64,000 nt of DNA from Hyphomicrobiales bacterium (GCA_900473415.1 UCLR01000011.1:1-64000); one strand, 5' to 3'. Positions 1 to 7,934 are shown, counted from the stretch's first letter. The notes: generated from the sequence alone by a model not told the origin. Made by a program: numbers and translations.

Positions 1-51
1 GGGCCAGGGCGCCTGCCCCCGCGCCGGGGCGGGGGGCAGGCGCCCTGGCCC
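1..51. terminator. Long perfect GC hairpin
   Basis: Positions 1-20 and 32-51 are exact reverse complements around an 11-nt loop, giving a 20-bp all-strong stem (arm begins GGGCCAGGGCGCC). No T-run follows, so it is not a classical intrinsic terminator. It lies just downstream of the leftward XRE gene and may end that transcript, or it may be an extragenic palindrome at the island's left end. Confidence 0.5.
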
Positions 52-102
52 GCAGGCGGGTGGGCAGCTATGTGCATAGCCGCCGGCAGCCACGGCCGCC
101 CG

Positions 103-330
103 TCAGCCCTCCGCCTCGACCTGCCGCAGCAGCTCGTAAGGGTCGACGTCGAGCGCACGCGCGATGACGATGAACTCAGCGACGTCGAGATAGCGGGCGC
201 CGGCCTCGTAGCGGAACACGAAGCTGGTCGAGCGGCCGAGACGCTGGGCGAGCTGGGCTTGCGTCAGACGCCGTGATCGCCGCTCCGCGACGAGGCTGGC
301 GACAATGCGATCGTGAAGAGCGCCGCGCAT
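103..330 (-). CDS. XRE-family HTH regulator
   Basis: This 75-residue protein is essentially one Cro/C1-type helix-turn-helix domain: the TQAQLAQRLGRSTSFVFRYE segment (about residues 22-41) contains both helices, followed by the usual third-helix and hydrophobic region. It probably binds DNA as a dimer to regulate the island. The ATG at 330 overlaps the stop of the upstream small gene by one base (TGATG), so the two are likely translationally coupled. A longer frame upstream exists but lacks protein-like composition, so the overlapping ATG is preferred. Confidence 0.75.
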   Translation of the reverse strand: MRGALHDRIVASLVAERRSRRLTQAQLAQRLGRSTSFVFRYEAGARYLDVAEFIVIARALDVDPYELLRQVEAEG

Positions 331-509
331 CAGAGCACGGCGGGCTCGTCCACAGCGGCGATGACGTGCAGGTCGGTCTCGCAGACGCCCTCGGCCTCGA
401 TCGCCCAGAGGATCTCGTCGGCGTCGATCTCGGCAAGTTCGGCCGCCTGCGCCAGCGTGACGATGGTCAGCGCCTGGCTGCGCAGGTCGATGAGGCGATA
501 CTGGTCCAT
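330..509 (-). CDS. Small acidic protein upstream of the XRE gene
   Basis: A 59-residue acidic protein starting MDQYRLIDLRSQ, with a GGGAGAG ribosome-binding site 7 bases before the ATG. Its stop overlaps the start of the XRE regulator, so the two form an operon. I do not recognise a family. The size and coupling would suit a regulator partner or an antitoxin-like protein, but no matching toxin is visible, so no function is assigned. Confidence 0.55.
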   Translation of the reverse strand: MDQYRLIDLRSQALTIVTLAQAAELAEIDADEILWAIEAEGVCETDLHVIAAVDEPAVL

Positions 510-729
510 GCTGTATCTCTCCCGTGTTCCGAAGCGATCGAAACACGCCGAGACGCTGCGCATAATTTTGCGGGACACAGGGTGATGCTGCGCCGAACGC
601 AGGATCGCTGCGCCGGCAAATGAGATTCGCCGGACCGCAAATGACGACGGGGAGGGCGGCTTTTCACCATCCTTCCCGTTCGAAAACGCCGGCGTGCGCA
701 AGCGCGTTCTACCTGGAATACCGCGCGTT
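510..729. other. Intergenic gap between regulator pair and integrase
   Basis: About 220 bases separate the leftward small gene from the 3' end of the integrase. The promoter of the regulator pair should lie here, but no clear -35/-10 pair or convincing gene was recognised. Near 704-736 the phrase 'gcgttctacctgga' recurs as 'gcgttctacctggc', a short tandem repeat around the integrase stop. Confidence 0.3.
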
Positions 730-1968
730 CTACCTGGCCGCCGCATAGGCCCGGTCGAGCGCTGCCACCGCTGCCTCCCCGCCGCGAACCGCCTGGGTGT
801 AATGGCCGAGCGTCACAGTGGCGTTGGCATGTCCCGCCAGCTTCGCCACGAGGCCGACCTCAATCCCTTCGGCCTGCAGCGTCGAGATGAAAGAATGGCG
901 CGCCGAGTGCGGCGTAACATACGGAAGCTCAAGCCGTTCGAAAGCGGGTTTCCAATAACGCTTGCGGAAATTCTGATAGACCAACGGCCCACCACCACCT
1001 GTGCGCTCCTGCTTCGGCCAAGGCTGAAGCCGACCGGGACCGGGGAAGACGAGACGTAATTGCTTCCCGAGACGCGGGCAGCGCACCCGCCATTCCAACA
1101 GCAACGCCCGCAGGACCGCGCTCATCGGAATGTCGCGCGTGCCGGCTTCGGTCTTGGTCATGTTGGTCAGCGAGCCGTCCCGCTCCTGGATGCGGCGGAT
1201 GCGGATGACGTTCGCGTCGAAGTCGACGTCCTCCCAAAGCAGGCCCAGTTGCTCGGACGGCCGCGTCCCGGCTAGGAAAGGGAAGGCGTAATACGGCCCG
1301 TGCTCGGGATCATTTCGGGCCGCCTCAACCAACTTGCCGATCTCGGCAGGCGAGAGGATGACCTTCTTCGTCTTCACCCGGTTGCGTCCGAGGCCGCGCG
1401 GCATTGACGGCGCCCGCACCCGGAAGTCCTCTTCGTTCAGGGCGAGGATCGAGATCAAGTGCGACTTGGCCCGGTTCGCTGTGTAAAGGCCGGAGAGAGC
1501 CGTCAGCTCGCGATGCCAGGCCCGGATTCGCGCCGTGGTCAGTTCGCTCGTCTTGATCTCGCCGAGCATCGGCACCAGCCGACACCCCTTCGGCAACTTG
1601 CCCGACGCCTTCCAGGCCAGCTTTTCCTTGGCCGAGCCGTCAAAATACGGCCCGCGGATGTGCTCGACGACGACCTTGTAGCCAACGAGCGTGTTCGCCT
1701 TCACCTTGCCGTCGCGATCGGCGAGCCAATGATCGACCGCCTGGCCAACCGTCGGCGACTTTCGCTCGTCGGCATAGCTGTCTGACATCACCTTGGCCGT
1801 GAGATCGTTGCGGCGCGCTTCGGCCGCCTTCAGCGTCTCGTAGAACTCCTGCCGGCGGTCGCCCGAGATCGGCTCGCGGTAATTGAGCACATAGCGCAGC
1901 TGTTTCACGACCTCGCCGGACTTCAACGTGCGCTTGCGCACCCTCTTCGTAATGTTCGTTCTGAACAT
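730..1968 (-). CDS. Tyrosine recombinase / phage-type integrase
   Basis: Site-specific recombinase of 412 residues. The catalytic set is visible: Arg236 in GTRPSE, Lys272 in MTKTEAGTRD, His354 and Arg357 in TPHSARHSF, His380 in LAGH, and the nucleophile Tyr390 in LGHYTQ. The N-terminal half carries the arm- and core-binding regions. The ATG at 1968 has TTGAGGATCAG upstream; a 19-residue longer frame has no such site. Its place at the left end of the island, with a tRNA-Gly 3' half at the right end (24408-24452), fits an integrase that inserts into tRNA-Gly. It probably catalysed island integration; whether it is still active cannot be judged. Confidence 0.92.
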   Translation of the reverse strand: MFRTNITKRVRKRTLKSGEVVKQLRYVLNYREPISGDRRQEFYETLKAAEARRNDLTAKVMSDSYADERKSPTVGQAVDHWLADRDGKVKANTLVGYKVVVEHIRGPYFDGSAKEKLAWKASGKLPKGCRLVPMLGEIKTSELTTARIRAWHRELTALSGLYTANRAKSHLISILALNEEDFRVRAPSMPRGLGRNRVKTKKVILSPAEIGKLVEAARNDPEHGPYYAFPFLAGTRPSEQLGLLWEDVDFDANVIRIRRIQERDGSLTNMTKTEAGTRDIPMSAVLRALLLEWRVRCPRLGKQLRLVFPGPGRLQPWPKQERTGGGGPLVYQNFRKRYWKPAFERLELPYVTPHSARHSFISTLQAEGIEVGLVAKLAGHANATVTLGHYTQAVRGGEAAVAALDRAYAAAR

Positions 1969-2029
1969 CGTCTGATCCTCAAGAGAAAAAACGCTCAGAA
2001 AATCACAGCGAAGGAACCCGCACAATTAA

Positions 2030-2140
2030 TCATCGGGCGCCGGATATCTTCAGAGCATTCAGATTGAAACCACGAGCGTAACCACGAAACGCGGAGATAC
2101 GCTCAAATTCCGTCTCAGCGAGGCTCGCGATACATCGCAT
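2030..2140 (-). CDS. Possible 36-residue leader ORF before the integrase
   Basis: Frame MRCIASLAETEF... has a good ribosome-binding site (GCGAGG, 7 bases before the ATG) and ends 61 bases before the integrase start. It may be a leader peptide or a small regulatory protein, or the remains of a longer gene. Composition is protein-like but no family is recognised. Confidence 0.35.
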   Translation of the reverse strand: MRCIASLAETEFERISAFRGYARGFNLNALKISGAR

Positions 2141-2171
2141 TATTGCCTCGCCGAGGTTGAAATCGCGACCG

Positions 2172-2295
2172 GAGGACGGACGGACGCCACTATAGGCACC
2201 GGTATAGGGGGGTGGGTTGGCAGGCTGCGCAGCGCGGTGCCACACCATATAACCCTCCCCCTATACCCCTATGGACCGTCCGTCCGTCCGTCCGG
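2172..2295. promoter_or_regulatory. Nested inverted-repeat block (operator or origin candidate)
   Basis: Two nested inverted repeats lie here. Outer: GGAC repeated three times (2174-2185) faces GTCC repeated four times (2278-2293). Inner: GGTATAGGGGGGTGGGTT (2201-2218) faces AACCCTCCCCCTATACC (2251-2267). The whole block is symmetric about position 2235, between the primase gene's 3' end and the integrase's 5' side. The 13-mer CCCTCCCCCTATA at 2253 recurs exactly at 6055. It may be the integrase operator, the element's replication origin or recombinase arm sites. Confidence 0.55.
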
Positions 2296-2304
2296 TGCGG
2301 TGCC

Positions 2305-4647
2305 TCAAATGTCGCTATCGAGTGGTTGATCGGGCAGATATTGCGGCGGAATGCCAATGCCACGCGCCTTCACCCTCGCTGAGCGAAACTGCACCGGATT
2401 CTGCGGATGGAAAACGCCGTCGAGTTTCCGCAGAGCGCGCTGCCAAGCTCCTTCAGCCCAACGCGTGCCGCGAAAGACCTTGTCGATCGCCGGCGAACCA
2501 TGCCGGATGACCAAGCCGGCTTCGCCATCTTTATCATACAGCTGCATGTCGTAGAGGCCGAGAACATGGTTTGCGTTCCCATGAGCAAGTGCGTTCCCAG
2601 CTTTCACCTTTGCTCTGGCTTCTCCGATCCACATCCCCAAGGTGTTGGCATCGTGGACCTGGGCAAACAGATGGTCGAGGCACTCCTGGGCATCGTCGCG
2701 CTCGATCTCCTCGGCATGGCGCTCGACGAGCGGCGCGAATTCATTGGCCAGCCGCGCGGCTTCCTCATCGGTCGGGGCTCGACCGTGAAGGGCAACGAAC
2801 CCAGCACCGAGGAGATTGGCCATATTCTGCCGGTGGCGGCGGTCGCCTGACGGAATCAGCGGCTCCGTTTTGTCGACTGCGGCTACCACTTCACCCGCGA
2901 GAGCGACCATGTAGCCGCACCAGGCATCGCCCAGACCGCGGAAATGCGCCTCCTCCACTAGGATAAAGCGCGCGCGCTCAGAGCTATTGTCGTGCATGAG
3001 CAGCTCGAGCATGACGATTCGACTCTGATCGGCCGGCGTCATCCCGCGCGGATTGATGGCCGCGAAGAAGAACGTCGTGCGTAGGCTGAACTGCATGGCT
3101 TTGCCTTCGGGCGTGCCGCGCAAGACCGGCGTGTCGGCCGACGATGCGCTGCGGGCCAGCCGGAGCACTTGCATCAGCCTCTGTGCCTGATGGTCGCTTT
3201 CGAACTCGTCGATCGTCACCGGCAAGCTGTCCGGCCCAAGTGCTTGGCGAATGCCCGCCTCGCTGCTTTGACCGTCAGCCTTGACGGCCACCGGATCCAG
3301 CAGCGCAACAGCGATATGGTGCAGGGTCGTCTTGCCGGAACGCGCCGGGCCGAAAACAAACGCGTGCGTGCGCCACGTCAACGCGCCGCATATCGGCGCC
3401 AAAGCCAGCCACCCGAGCATCAGCATGGCATCCTTGGGATCGCGCCAGTTGAAAGCCTCCAGGAGCCGCAGCAGGCGTGCAGCGTCAAAGGAGCCGCCGA
3501 TCGTCAGCTCGATCGGCATGAAGCAGAGGTAATGGTATCGCTTGCTCGCGATCGGCTGCCCGAAGTTGACGATGACCTCATCGCCTTCCCGCCAGACGCC
3601 ACGTCCGCGGACGCGGTCGGGCTTGAAAGGGCCCTTCTTTCGGGCCGCTGCAATCAGAGCCTCTCCCGCCGCCATGGAGCTGTAGCCTCCTTGCTTCGGG
3701 AAGCGCGCCGCCCAGAACCCGGACGGAGCGAGGCCAAGCTGCCACTGGGGCGACAACAGTTGCTGAGCCGAAGCCACCATGATGATCTGGCGCAGTGGGT
3801 CGAGGAAAACGTAGCCGCCCTCCATCGTGAACCCTAGTGGCCGCGGCCCAAACTCACCGGGATCGTAGTCGGAGTAGCCATCACTTTTGCGGTCCGGCCA
3901 TTTCGCGCGAGCGGTCTCCAGCATGCCGAGAATCTCGCCCTTGGTGTTGCCGGAATAGCCGAGCTGAAAGAGTTCGCCGAGCGCGTTGGCAAGGCGAGGC
4001 AAATCGTCGGTCATAGTGGCGATGCCACAAGCCGTCAGCGCCAGCATCGGCTCGTGTCCCGCGACGCCCGGGCCGCCATCGATGATCTGCCAAGCATGGA
4101 TATTTTGGAGCACGGTCTTCATGATATCGACGATGCTTTGGGTGACGTACGGCAGATCGGCCGGATTGATCGACAGCAGGGACTCGCTGAGCCAGCGATA
4201 ATGGCTACCGGACGGATGGGGCGATTCCGGCATCACCGTCATGCCGGTATTCGCCATGACCTCGAATACTGGATGGGTGTCGCCGGGGCGCTTAGTCTTG
4301 CTGCTCTTCGTCTCCTGCGAAAGGCGGACAAAGAACGTCGCGCCCTTGGAGCCGACCTTCTCGACGATGGGAGCGCCAATCATCATCCGGACGAACGCGA
4401 CGGCACCGTTGTGGTCGATATCGAAGAAGCCGAGCTGCGCATCATCCCCCACCCTCGTTCCCGAGAGGAGGCCGAACGCATATTTGGCGCGCAGGCGGTG
4501 CCGCCTGGCGATTTCCTCTTGGCTGGGGAAACGGTTCGCCCAGCCTTTGAGATTTTGGCCTTTGCCCGTGAGGGGGACAACAACCATGTTCTTCACACGA
4601 TAGCGCGGCTCAGCCTCGCCGTAGGTCTTGGGTTCGCGGATAACCAT
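2305..4647 (-). CDS. Bifunctional prim-pol / P-loop replication protein
   Basis: A 780-residue replication protein. The N-terminus is an archaeo-eukaryotic primase-like prim-pol domain: FFDID (DxD at residues 76-78) coordinates metal, and the later HPSGSHYRW motif (about 144-152) is typical of these domains. The C-terminal half is a P-loop ATPase or helicase with Walker A GPARSGKT (433-440) and Walker B TIDEFE (about 478-483). Such fusions replicate plasmids, prophages and phage satellites. ATG 4647 is preferred over an upstream TTG (4698) that has no ribosome-binding site. With the integrase and AlpA-like protein it forms the island's core. Confidence 0.82.
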   Translation of the reverse strand: MVIREPKTYGEAEPRYRVKNMVVVPLTGKGQNLKGWANRFPSQEEIARRHRLRAKYAFGLLSGTRVGDDAQLGFFDIDHNGAVAFVRMMIGAPIVEKVGSKGATFFVRLSQETKSSKTKRPGDTHPVFEVMANTGMTVMPESPHPSGSHYRWLSESLLSINPADLPYVTQSIVDIMKTVLQNIHAWQIIDGGPGVAGHEPMLALTACGIATMTDDLPRLANALGELFQLGYSGNTKGEILGMLETARAKWPDRKSDGYSDYDPGEFGPRPLGFTMEGGYVFLDPLRQIIMVASAQQLLSPQWQLGLAPSGFWAARFPKQGGYSSMAAGEALIAAARKKGPFKPDRVRGRGVWREGDEVIVNFGQPIASKRYHYLCFMPIELTIGGSFDAARLLRLLEAFNWRDPKDAMLMLGWLALAPICGALTWRTHAFVFGPARSGKTTLHHIAVALLDPVAVKADGQSSEAGIRQALGPDSLPVTIDEFESDHQAQRLMQVLRLARSASSADTPVLRGTPEGKAMQFSLRTTFFFAAINPRGMTPADQSRIVMLELLMHDNSSERARFILVEEAHFRGLGDAWCGYMVALAGEVVAAVDKTEPLIPSGDRRHRQNMANLLGAGFVALHGRAPTDEEAARLANEFAPLVERHAEEIERDDAQECLDHLFAQVHDANTLGMWIGEARAKVKAGNALAHGNANHVLGLYDMQLYDKDGEAGLVIRHGSPAIDKVFRGTRWAEGAWQRALRKLDGVFHPQNPVQFRSARVKARGIGIPPQYLPDQPLDSDI

Positions 4648-4777
4648 CTGAAAATCCAATATGAGGCCGCCCGCACGCTTGAGGAGCGACGGTTGCAAGG
4701 CGGTAGAGGACGGAAGGGTGTCGGTAAGGGCTACCGGAGGAGCTTCGCCTCTGTGACCGGGGCGAAGTCTTTAGCGT

Positions 4778-4984
4778 TCAGCGGCGCCGGGAAATCACGA
4801 TGATCACGTCGTCATCCGGCTTATTTGGCTCTATTATTGCGAAGCCGCGTGAGTAATAGGCAGCGGTGCGCCTTTTTGCCTCTTCCAAGACTTCATTTAT
4901 TGGCCTGACATAGCCCGGCAGGGCCATAAGCTCTTCCGGAGTCATGAGGTCTTCAGGCGATGGCGAGAATTCGTCCTCGTTCAT
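4778..4984 (-). CDS. Small acidic hypothetical protein
   Basis: A 68-residue protein beginning MNEDEFSPSPEDLMTPEELM, acidic at the N-terminus with a basic C-terminal tail (VIISRRR-like end). The ATG at 4984 has AAAGG at a good distance upstream. It sits between the HTH protein and the prim-pol gene on the same strand, so it is probably part of the same transcript. No family is recognised. Confidence 0.6.
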   Translation of the reverse strand: MNEDEFSPSPEDLMTPEELMALPGYVRPINEVLEEAKRRTAAYYSRGFAIIEPNKPDDDVIIVISRRR

Positions 4985-5065
4985 GGGAATTGCCTTTCGG
5001 GTAAGGAATCCCGATCGCAGAAGCTGTTGCTTCCACGGCAGGGAGTGCAAGTTTTTTGGAGGGGG

Positions 5066-5257
5066 CTAGTTGTGGACGCGGATGCGCGCTTCGATATCGC
5101 GCAGCTTCACGTACTTCCGGCCATTCAGCAGGGAGTAGGTCGGCAATTCGCCGCGAGCGGCGGCGCGCTGTATCTTGAAATAGGGCAGTCCGAGCGCGTC
5201 GGCGGCCTGCTTGTACGTGATCAATTTGTTCGGCTCGGGAGGTTCATCTTTGGTCAT
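5066..5257 (-). CDS. AlpA/excisionase-like helix-turn-helix protein
   Basis: A 63-residue protein with a MerR/AlpA-type winged helix: ITYKQAADALGLPYFKIQRA, then a basic loop and GRKYVKLRDIEARI. Proteins of this type act as excisionases (directing excision with the integrase) or as activators in phage-like elements. ATG 5257 is chosen because GTGGAGC lies just upstream; a longer frame adds a cysteine-rich stretch without that site. Its location just upstream of the replication gene fits control of that operon. Confidence 0.65.
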   Translation of the reverse strand: MTKDEPPEPNKLITYKQAADALGLPYFKIQRAAARGELPTYSLLNGRKYVKLRDIEARIRVHN

Positions 5258-5344
5258 TTCAGTTGCTCCACACCGCCAAAGCGCGGTGTAGGAACAAGAA
5301 AGACTGCAAACGAGAGTGCCGAAACCCGACAACACTACCTGGGA

Positions 5345-6040
5345 CTAGCGCGGAGGTATGCCGTCATCCGGCTCCTGAGCCAACGCGACAATGGTGCTCT
5401 TTCTCAAGTGCTTCATAGACAACGACGAAATGAATTCGTCGCCGTTCACGTCGAGCATGCTGCGATACCATCGTGAGTCAAAAGGGGGCTCGCCAGGGTT
5501 TTCGATCCGGTGATGAATTTCACTGATCGCACTGGAGAAGGCTTCTTTAAGGCTGCCACGCTTGTCGAGGCGCGCCGCAAGATAGTGGCAGAGCCACTTC
5601 TTCTGAGCAGCGAGCTTGTTTCGATTTTTCTCCCCGCCACGATGAGCGGTCAGGTCATCGCTATTGTCCATGTAATGGGCGATCAGAAAACCATGGCAGA
5701 CCTGTAGGTCCATCCAGATGCGAACGAACTCCGTCGTGAACTGTCGTTCGGCGACCAATTGCCAAGCGCGCGGAAGCAAGGTGCGCCCGAGTTCGAGATA
5801 GTGATCGAGCTGATCGAATGACCAGCCGACGTTGCGGCGCCGGATTACCTCCATGCCGCCGACATCGTCGCCCTTGGCCCCTCGAAAAGTCCCTGCGACA
5901 GCTTCCTCTCGCGTCTCCACGTGAACTCGGGTCAGGAGGAAGTCAGCGCCTTCCAACTCCAATTCAATCTCGTCCCAGAATTCTTCCTCGGAGGGCACGT
6001 AGCTACCCGCATATTGGGTTGTGATGGTGATCTCGGTCAT
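5345..6040 (-). CDS. Hypothetical protein, island module
   Basis: A 231-residue soluble protein starting MTEITITTQYAGSY, with an acidic N-terminal third and a mostly helical remainder (for example WSFDQLDHYLELGRTLLPRA). I recognise no family or catalytic motif. The ATG at 6040 is preceded by GGAAACG; an ATG 33 bases further upstream overlaps a conserved 13-mer (6055-6067) that looks regulatory, so the shorter form is preferred. It is the first gene of the leftward replication operon. Confidence 0.7.
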   Translation of the reverse strand: MTEITITTQYAGSYVPSEEEFWDEIELELEGADFLLTRVHVETREEAVAGTFRGAKGDDVGGMEVIRRRNVGWSFDQLDHYLELGRTLLPRAWQLVAERQFTTEFVRIWMDLQVCHGFLIAHYMDNSDDLTAHRGGEKNRNKLAAQKKWLCHYLAARLDKRGSLKEAFSSAISEIHHRIENPGEPPFDSRWYRSMLDVNGDEFISSLSMKHLRKSTIVALAQEPDDGIPPR

Positions 6041-6054
6041 GCTCGTTTCCGTGG

Positions 6055-6067
6055 CCCTCCCCCTATA
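6055..6067. promoter_or_regulatory. CCCTCCCCCTATA repeat upstream of the 5345-6040 gene
   Basis: An exact copy of the 13-mer also found at 2253-2265; an inverted, slightly diverged copy is at 2203-2216. Here it lies 15-27 bases upstream of the start of the leftward gene, as an operator or promoter element would. The binding protein might be the AlpA-like or XRE regulator. Confidence 0.45.
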
Positions 6068-6206
6068 TGGCATACGGCGGGGAGCTGTGCGGCCCCGTCA
6101 CTGCTGCCACAGCGTCACTTCCAAGGCGACGGGTGCCCGCCTGTGATGACGCAGCCGGCCTGGCGGTGGGGCCGCCAGGGAGGGGATCGGGCGCGCCCGC
6201 GCGCAT

Positions 6207-6250
6207 GCGTAGCTGCCGCCCACGGAGTATTCTGGTATGCACGAATGGGG
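6207..6250 (+). repeat. Diverged repeat, copy 1
   Basis: Begins GCGTAGCTGCCGC and has CTGGTATGC exactly 25 bases after its first base. Copies at 7893 and 20725 keep the same 25-base spacing; 20569 is a half copy. All four read as Arg/Cys-Val-Ala-Ala in one frame, so they may derive from one small coding sequence. Confidence 0.5.
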
Positions 6251-6349
6251 CGTCACGGATATATGACGGCAGTACACCAGCGACGCCTGCGCCCCGGTTT
6301 CGAGGTCCGGATCGCTCGGCAGCGTCGCGAACGGATCGATCTCGGGAAA

Positions 6350-6397
6350 GGGATTCTTCTCCAGCAGCCCGCGCAGGCTCATCATCTCGTCGGTCAT
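6350..6397 (-). pseudogene. IS256-family transposase, N-terminal stub
   Basis: The ATG at 6397 is preceded by GGAGAG and encodes MTDEMMSLRGLLEKN, the well-known start of IS256/mutator-type transposases in Rhizobiales. After about 15 codons the similarity stops; the frame runs on to 6098 with unrelated residues. Only the 5' tip of the transposase and its ribosome-binding site remain. It marks an old insertion or deletion. Confidence 0.6.
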
Positions 6398-6523
6398 CGG
6401 GGGTCTCTCCGGTCAGGGGTGGATCTCGCAACCCAAACCTAACCGGCAACCGCCGATGACCACCTGCCAGCTACACCATCACCTGGGACACGACCCACGT
6501 CAGACATCTTCATTCGCCAAATT

Positions 6524-7483
6524 TCACCTCGACGACGGCTCATCCAAATCAATGAGGTGATAGGAGCAGGCAGCCTTGCCACCAACGATCGGTTTAGCCA
6601 TTTCGATGAATCGGGGATCTTCACACAGAGGGGCTATGACATTGCCCGGCGTTTCCGGTCCGAGTTGGATTTTCGCCGAGCCTGCGGCAACGGTGGAGTC
6701 GACAAGGACCAGGCCCGCAAGCCAAATGCGATTGACGGTGCGCAGGGCGTTCGGGTCAAAGTCAGTACCCAGATTTCCCAAGAAGCGCGCTTTATAGTCG
6801 CGCACCGCTCCGGTTCGGTGCTGGCTGGTGATGCCATAGATTGTCGAAAAGGCGCCCAACGAATACATCTGCTCTGGCTTGCGAGCCAATTCGAGGCCCA
6901 AACGAGAGCGGTCACTGGATGGGGCCATTTTGGGCAATCCTGAGCCAATGTACCCGTCAATCATCGATATCAGGGCATTATCTTGGTGGGCAGCCGCTCG
7001 ATTGCCGTTGAGGCGGTTTTTCTCACCCAAGACCCAGGTCGGATCGAAATCCATGGTCGCAATTTTCGCGCCGAGGTTCTCGTCAGCGAGCGTGATCTGC
7101 GCGATACGTTCCTTGAAGTTCCGCCAATGATGGCTGTTGGTTAGCTCGGCGAGGGTTTTCCAGTGGGCGGCTAGGTATCGTTCGGTCAGAGGCCTCACCT
7201 CGGCTTCAAACTTAGACCGCGCATCGTTCACCGCGGCGACCGCAAGCTCATTTGCCATTGCCGTGTCCGCGCGGCGCGATGCTTCTTCAACTTCGCGCTC
7301 GAACTCTGCCAGCTTGATCCGTTCGGCGCGGCGCTTTTCCTTTTCCAGGCGCTCTGCTTCCCGCTGTTCTGCGAGTGTCAGCCGGTCATGGCGATCGACG
7401 TACCATGGGACGATTTGCCCGGCTGCTATGCCAACCGAGATGATGAGAGCGCCGAGGAGAAAATTGCGGTTCATTGCAGGCAT
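6524..7483 (-). CDS. Membrane-anchored coiled-coil hypothetical protein
   Basis: A 319-residue protein with an N-terminal membrane segment or uncleaved signal anchor (FLLGALIISVGIAAGQIV, about residues 8-25), followed by a charged coiled coil rich in Glu, Arg and Lys (about 33-75) and a soluble C-terminal domain of unknown fold. It is probably tethered to the inner membrane. ATG 7474 is an alternative start; neither ATG has a clear ribosome-binding site. It is the last intact gene of the left module. No family is recognised. Confidence 0.6.
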   Translation of the reverse strand: MPAMNRNFLLGALIISVGIAAGQIVPWYVDRHDRLTLAEQREAERLEKEKRRAERIKLAEFEREVEEASRRADTAMANELAVAAVNDARSKFEAEVRPLTERYLAAHWKTLAELTNSHHWRNFKERIAQITLADENLGAKIATMDFDPTWVLGEKNRLNGNRAAAHQDNALISMIDGYIGSGLPKMAPSSDRSRLGLELARKPEQMYSLGAFSTIYGITSQHRTGAVRDYKARFLGNLGTDFDPNALRTVNRIWLAGLVLVDSTVAAGSAKIQLGPETPGNVIAPLCEDPRFIEMAKPIVGGKAACSYHLIDLDEPSSR

Positions 7484-7628
7484 AGGACGGGAGATGGTTT
7501 GGCTTGCTAGCCCAAAATCGAACCACCGAACAACCGATAAATCTCACAGCCGTGCTTCCGAAATCTGCGGGGAAAACGGCATCGACAATCGTTCAACCTG
7601 GTAGACTGCCCTTCGAGACGCCGGAGAC

Positions 7629-7663
7629 CGTGGTTACCCGCGGTTACAGGTTTGCCGCTCCAT
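7629..7663 (+). repeat. Direct repeat DR-L (partner at 24244-24278)
   Basis: Contains GTGGTTACCCGCGGTTACAG and then TTTGCCGCTCCA. The partner near the right end of the island agrees at about 80 percent with two short gaps, including the internal tandem GGTTAC unit. The pair brackets the 16.6-kb cargo in the same orientation. The partner is 130 bases from the tRNA-Gly fragment, where integrase arm sites would be expected. Confidence 0.5.
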
Positions 7664-7740
7664 TATAGTCCGCGCCGGTCGCTCAGGTTCGTTTCTGCCA
7701 CCCCGTTTCATGACGTCCGGAGGCGCACTGGAACGACTTG

Positions 7741-7796
7741 GGTGGACCGCGGAGGACCCGTTTGAAATAGGGAAACCCAACGCCAAATCGGTTGCC
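7741..7796 (+). repeat. 56-base motif, island copy
   Basis: Matches 27028-27083 at 45 of 56 positions without gaps (my hand alignment). Shared core words include GACCCGTTTGAAATA here and GAACCCGTGTGAAATA there, and AATCGGT in both. The other copy lies in chromosomal sequence upstream of pyrE. Confidence 0.55.
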
Positions 7797-7892
7797 ATGG
7801 GAGCCTCCTAGCCGGAAACGCATCATCGGATCCATGCTAGTGGCGGCGTTAGGCTGTGCCCAGAACCCACAGCCTTCCATGCATATGCGGAC

Positions 7893-7934
7893 GCGTAGCT
7901 GCCGCGATCGGGGCATGCTGGTATGCGCATGCGG
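7893..7934 (+). repeat. Diverged repeat, copy 2
   Basis: GCGTAGCTGCCGC followed after 25 bases by CTGGTATGCGCATGCGG. Same layout as the copies at 6207 and 20725. Its surroundings have no intact gene. Confidence 0.5.

Larger units (their letters stand above)
6041..6523. other. Gap with transposase stub and diverged repeat
   Basis: No complete gene is seen in these 480 bases. They hold the regulatory 13-mer (6055), a member of a diverged repeat family (6207-6250) and the first codons of an IS256-family transposase (6350-6397). The region looks like a scar of old insertions. Confidence 0.5.

Noticed and set aside
7500..7545. tRNA-like GGTTCGATT word on the minus strand
   Set aside because: The T-arm would need several mismatches and no acceptor strand or CCA is present.
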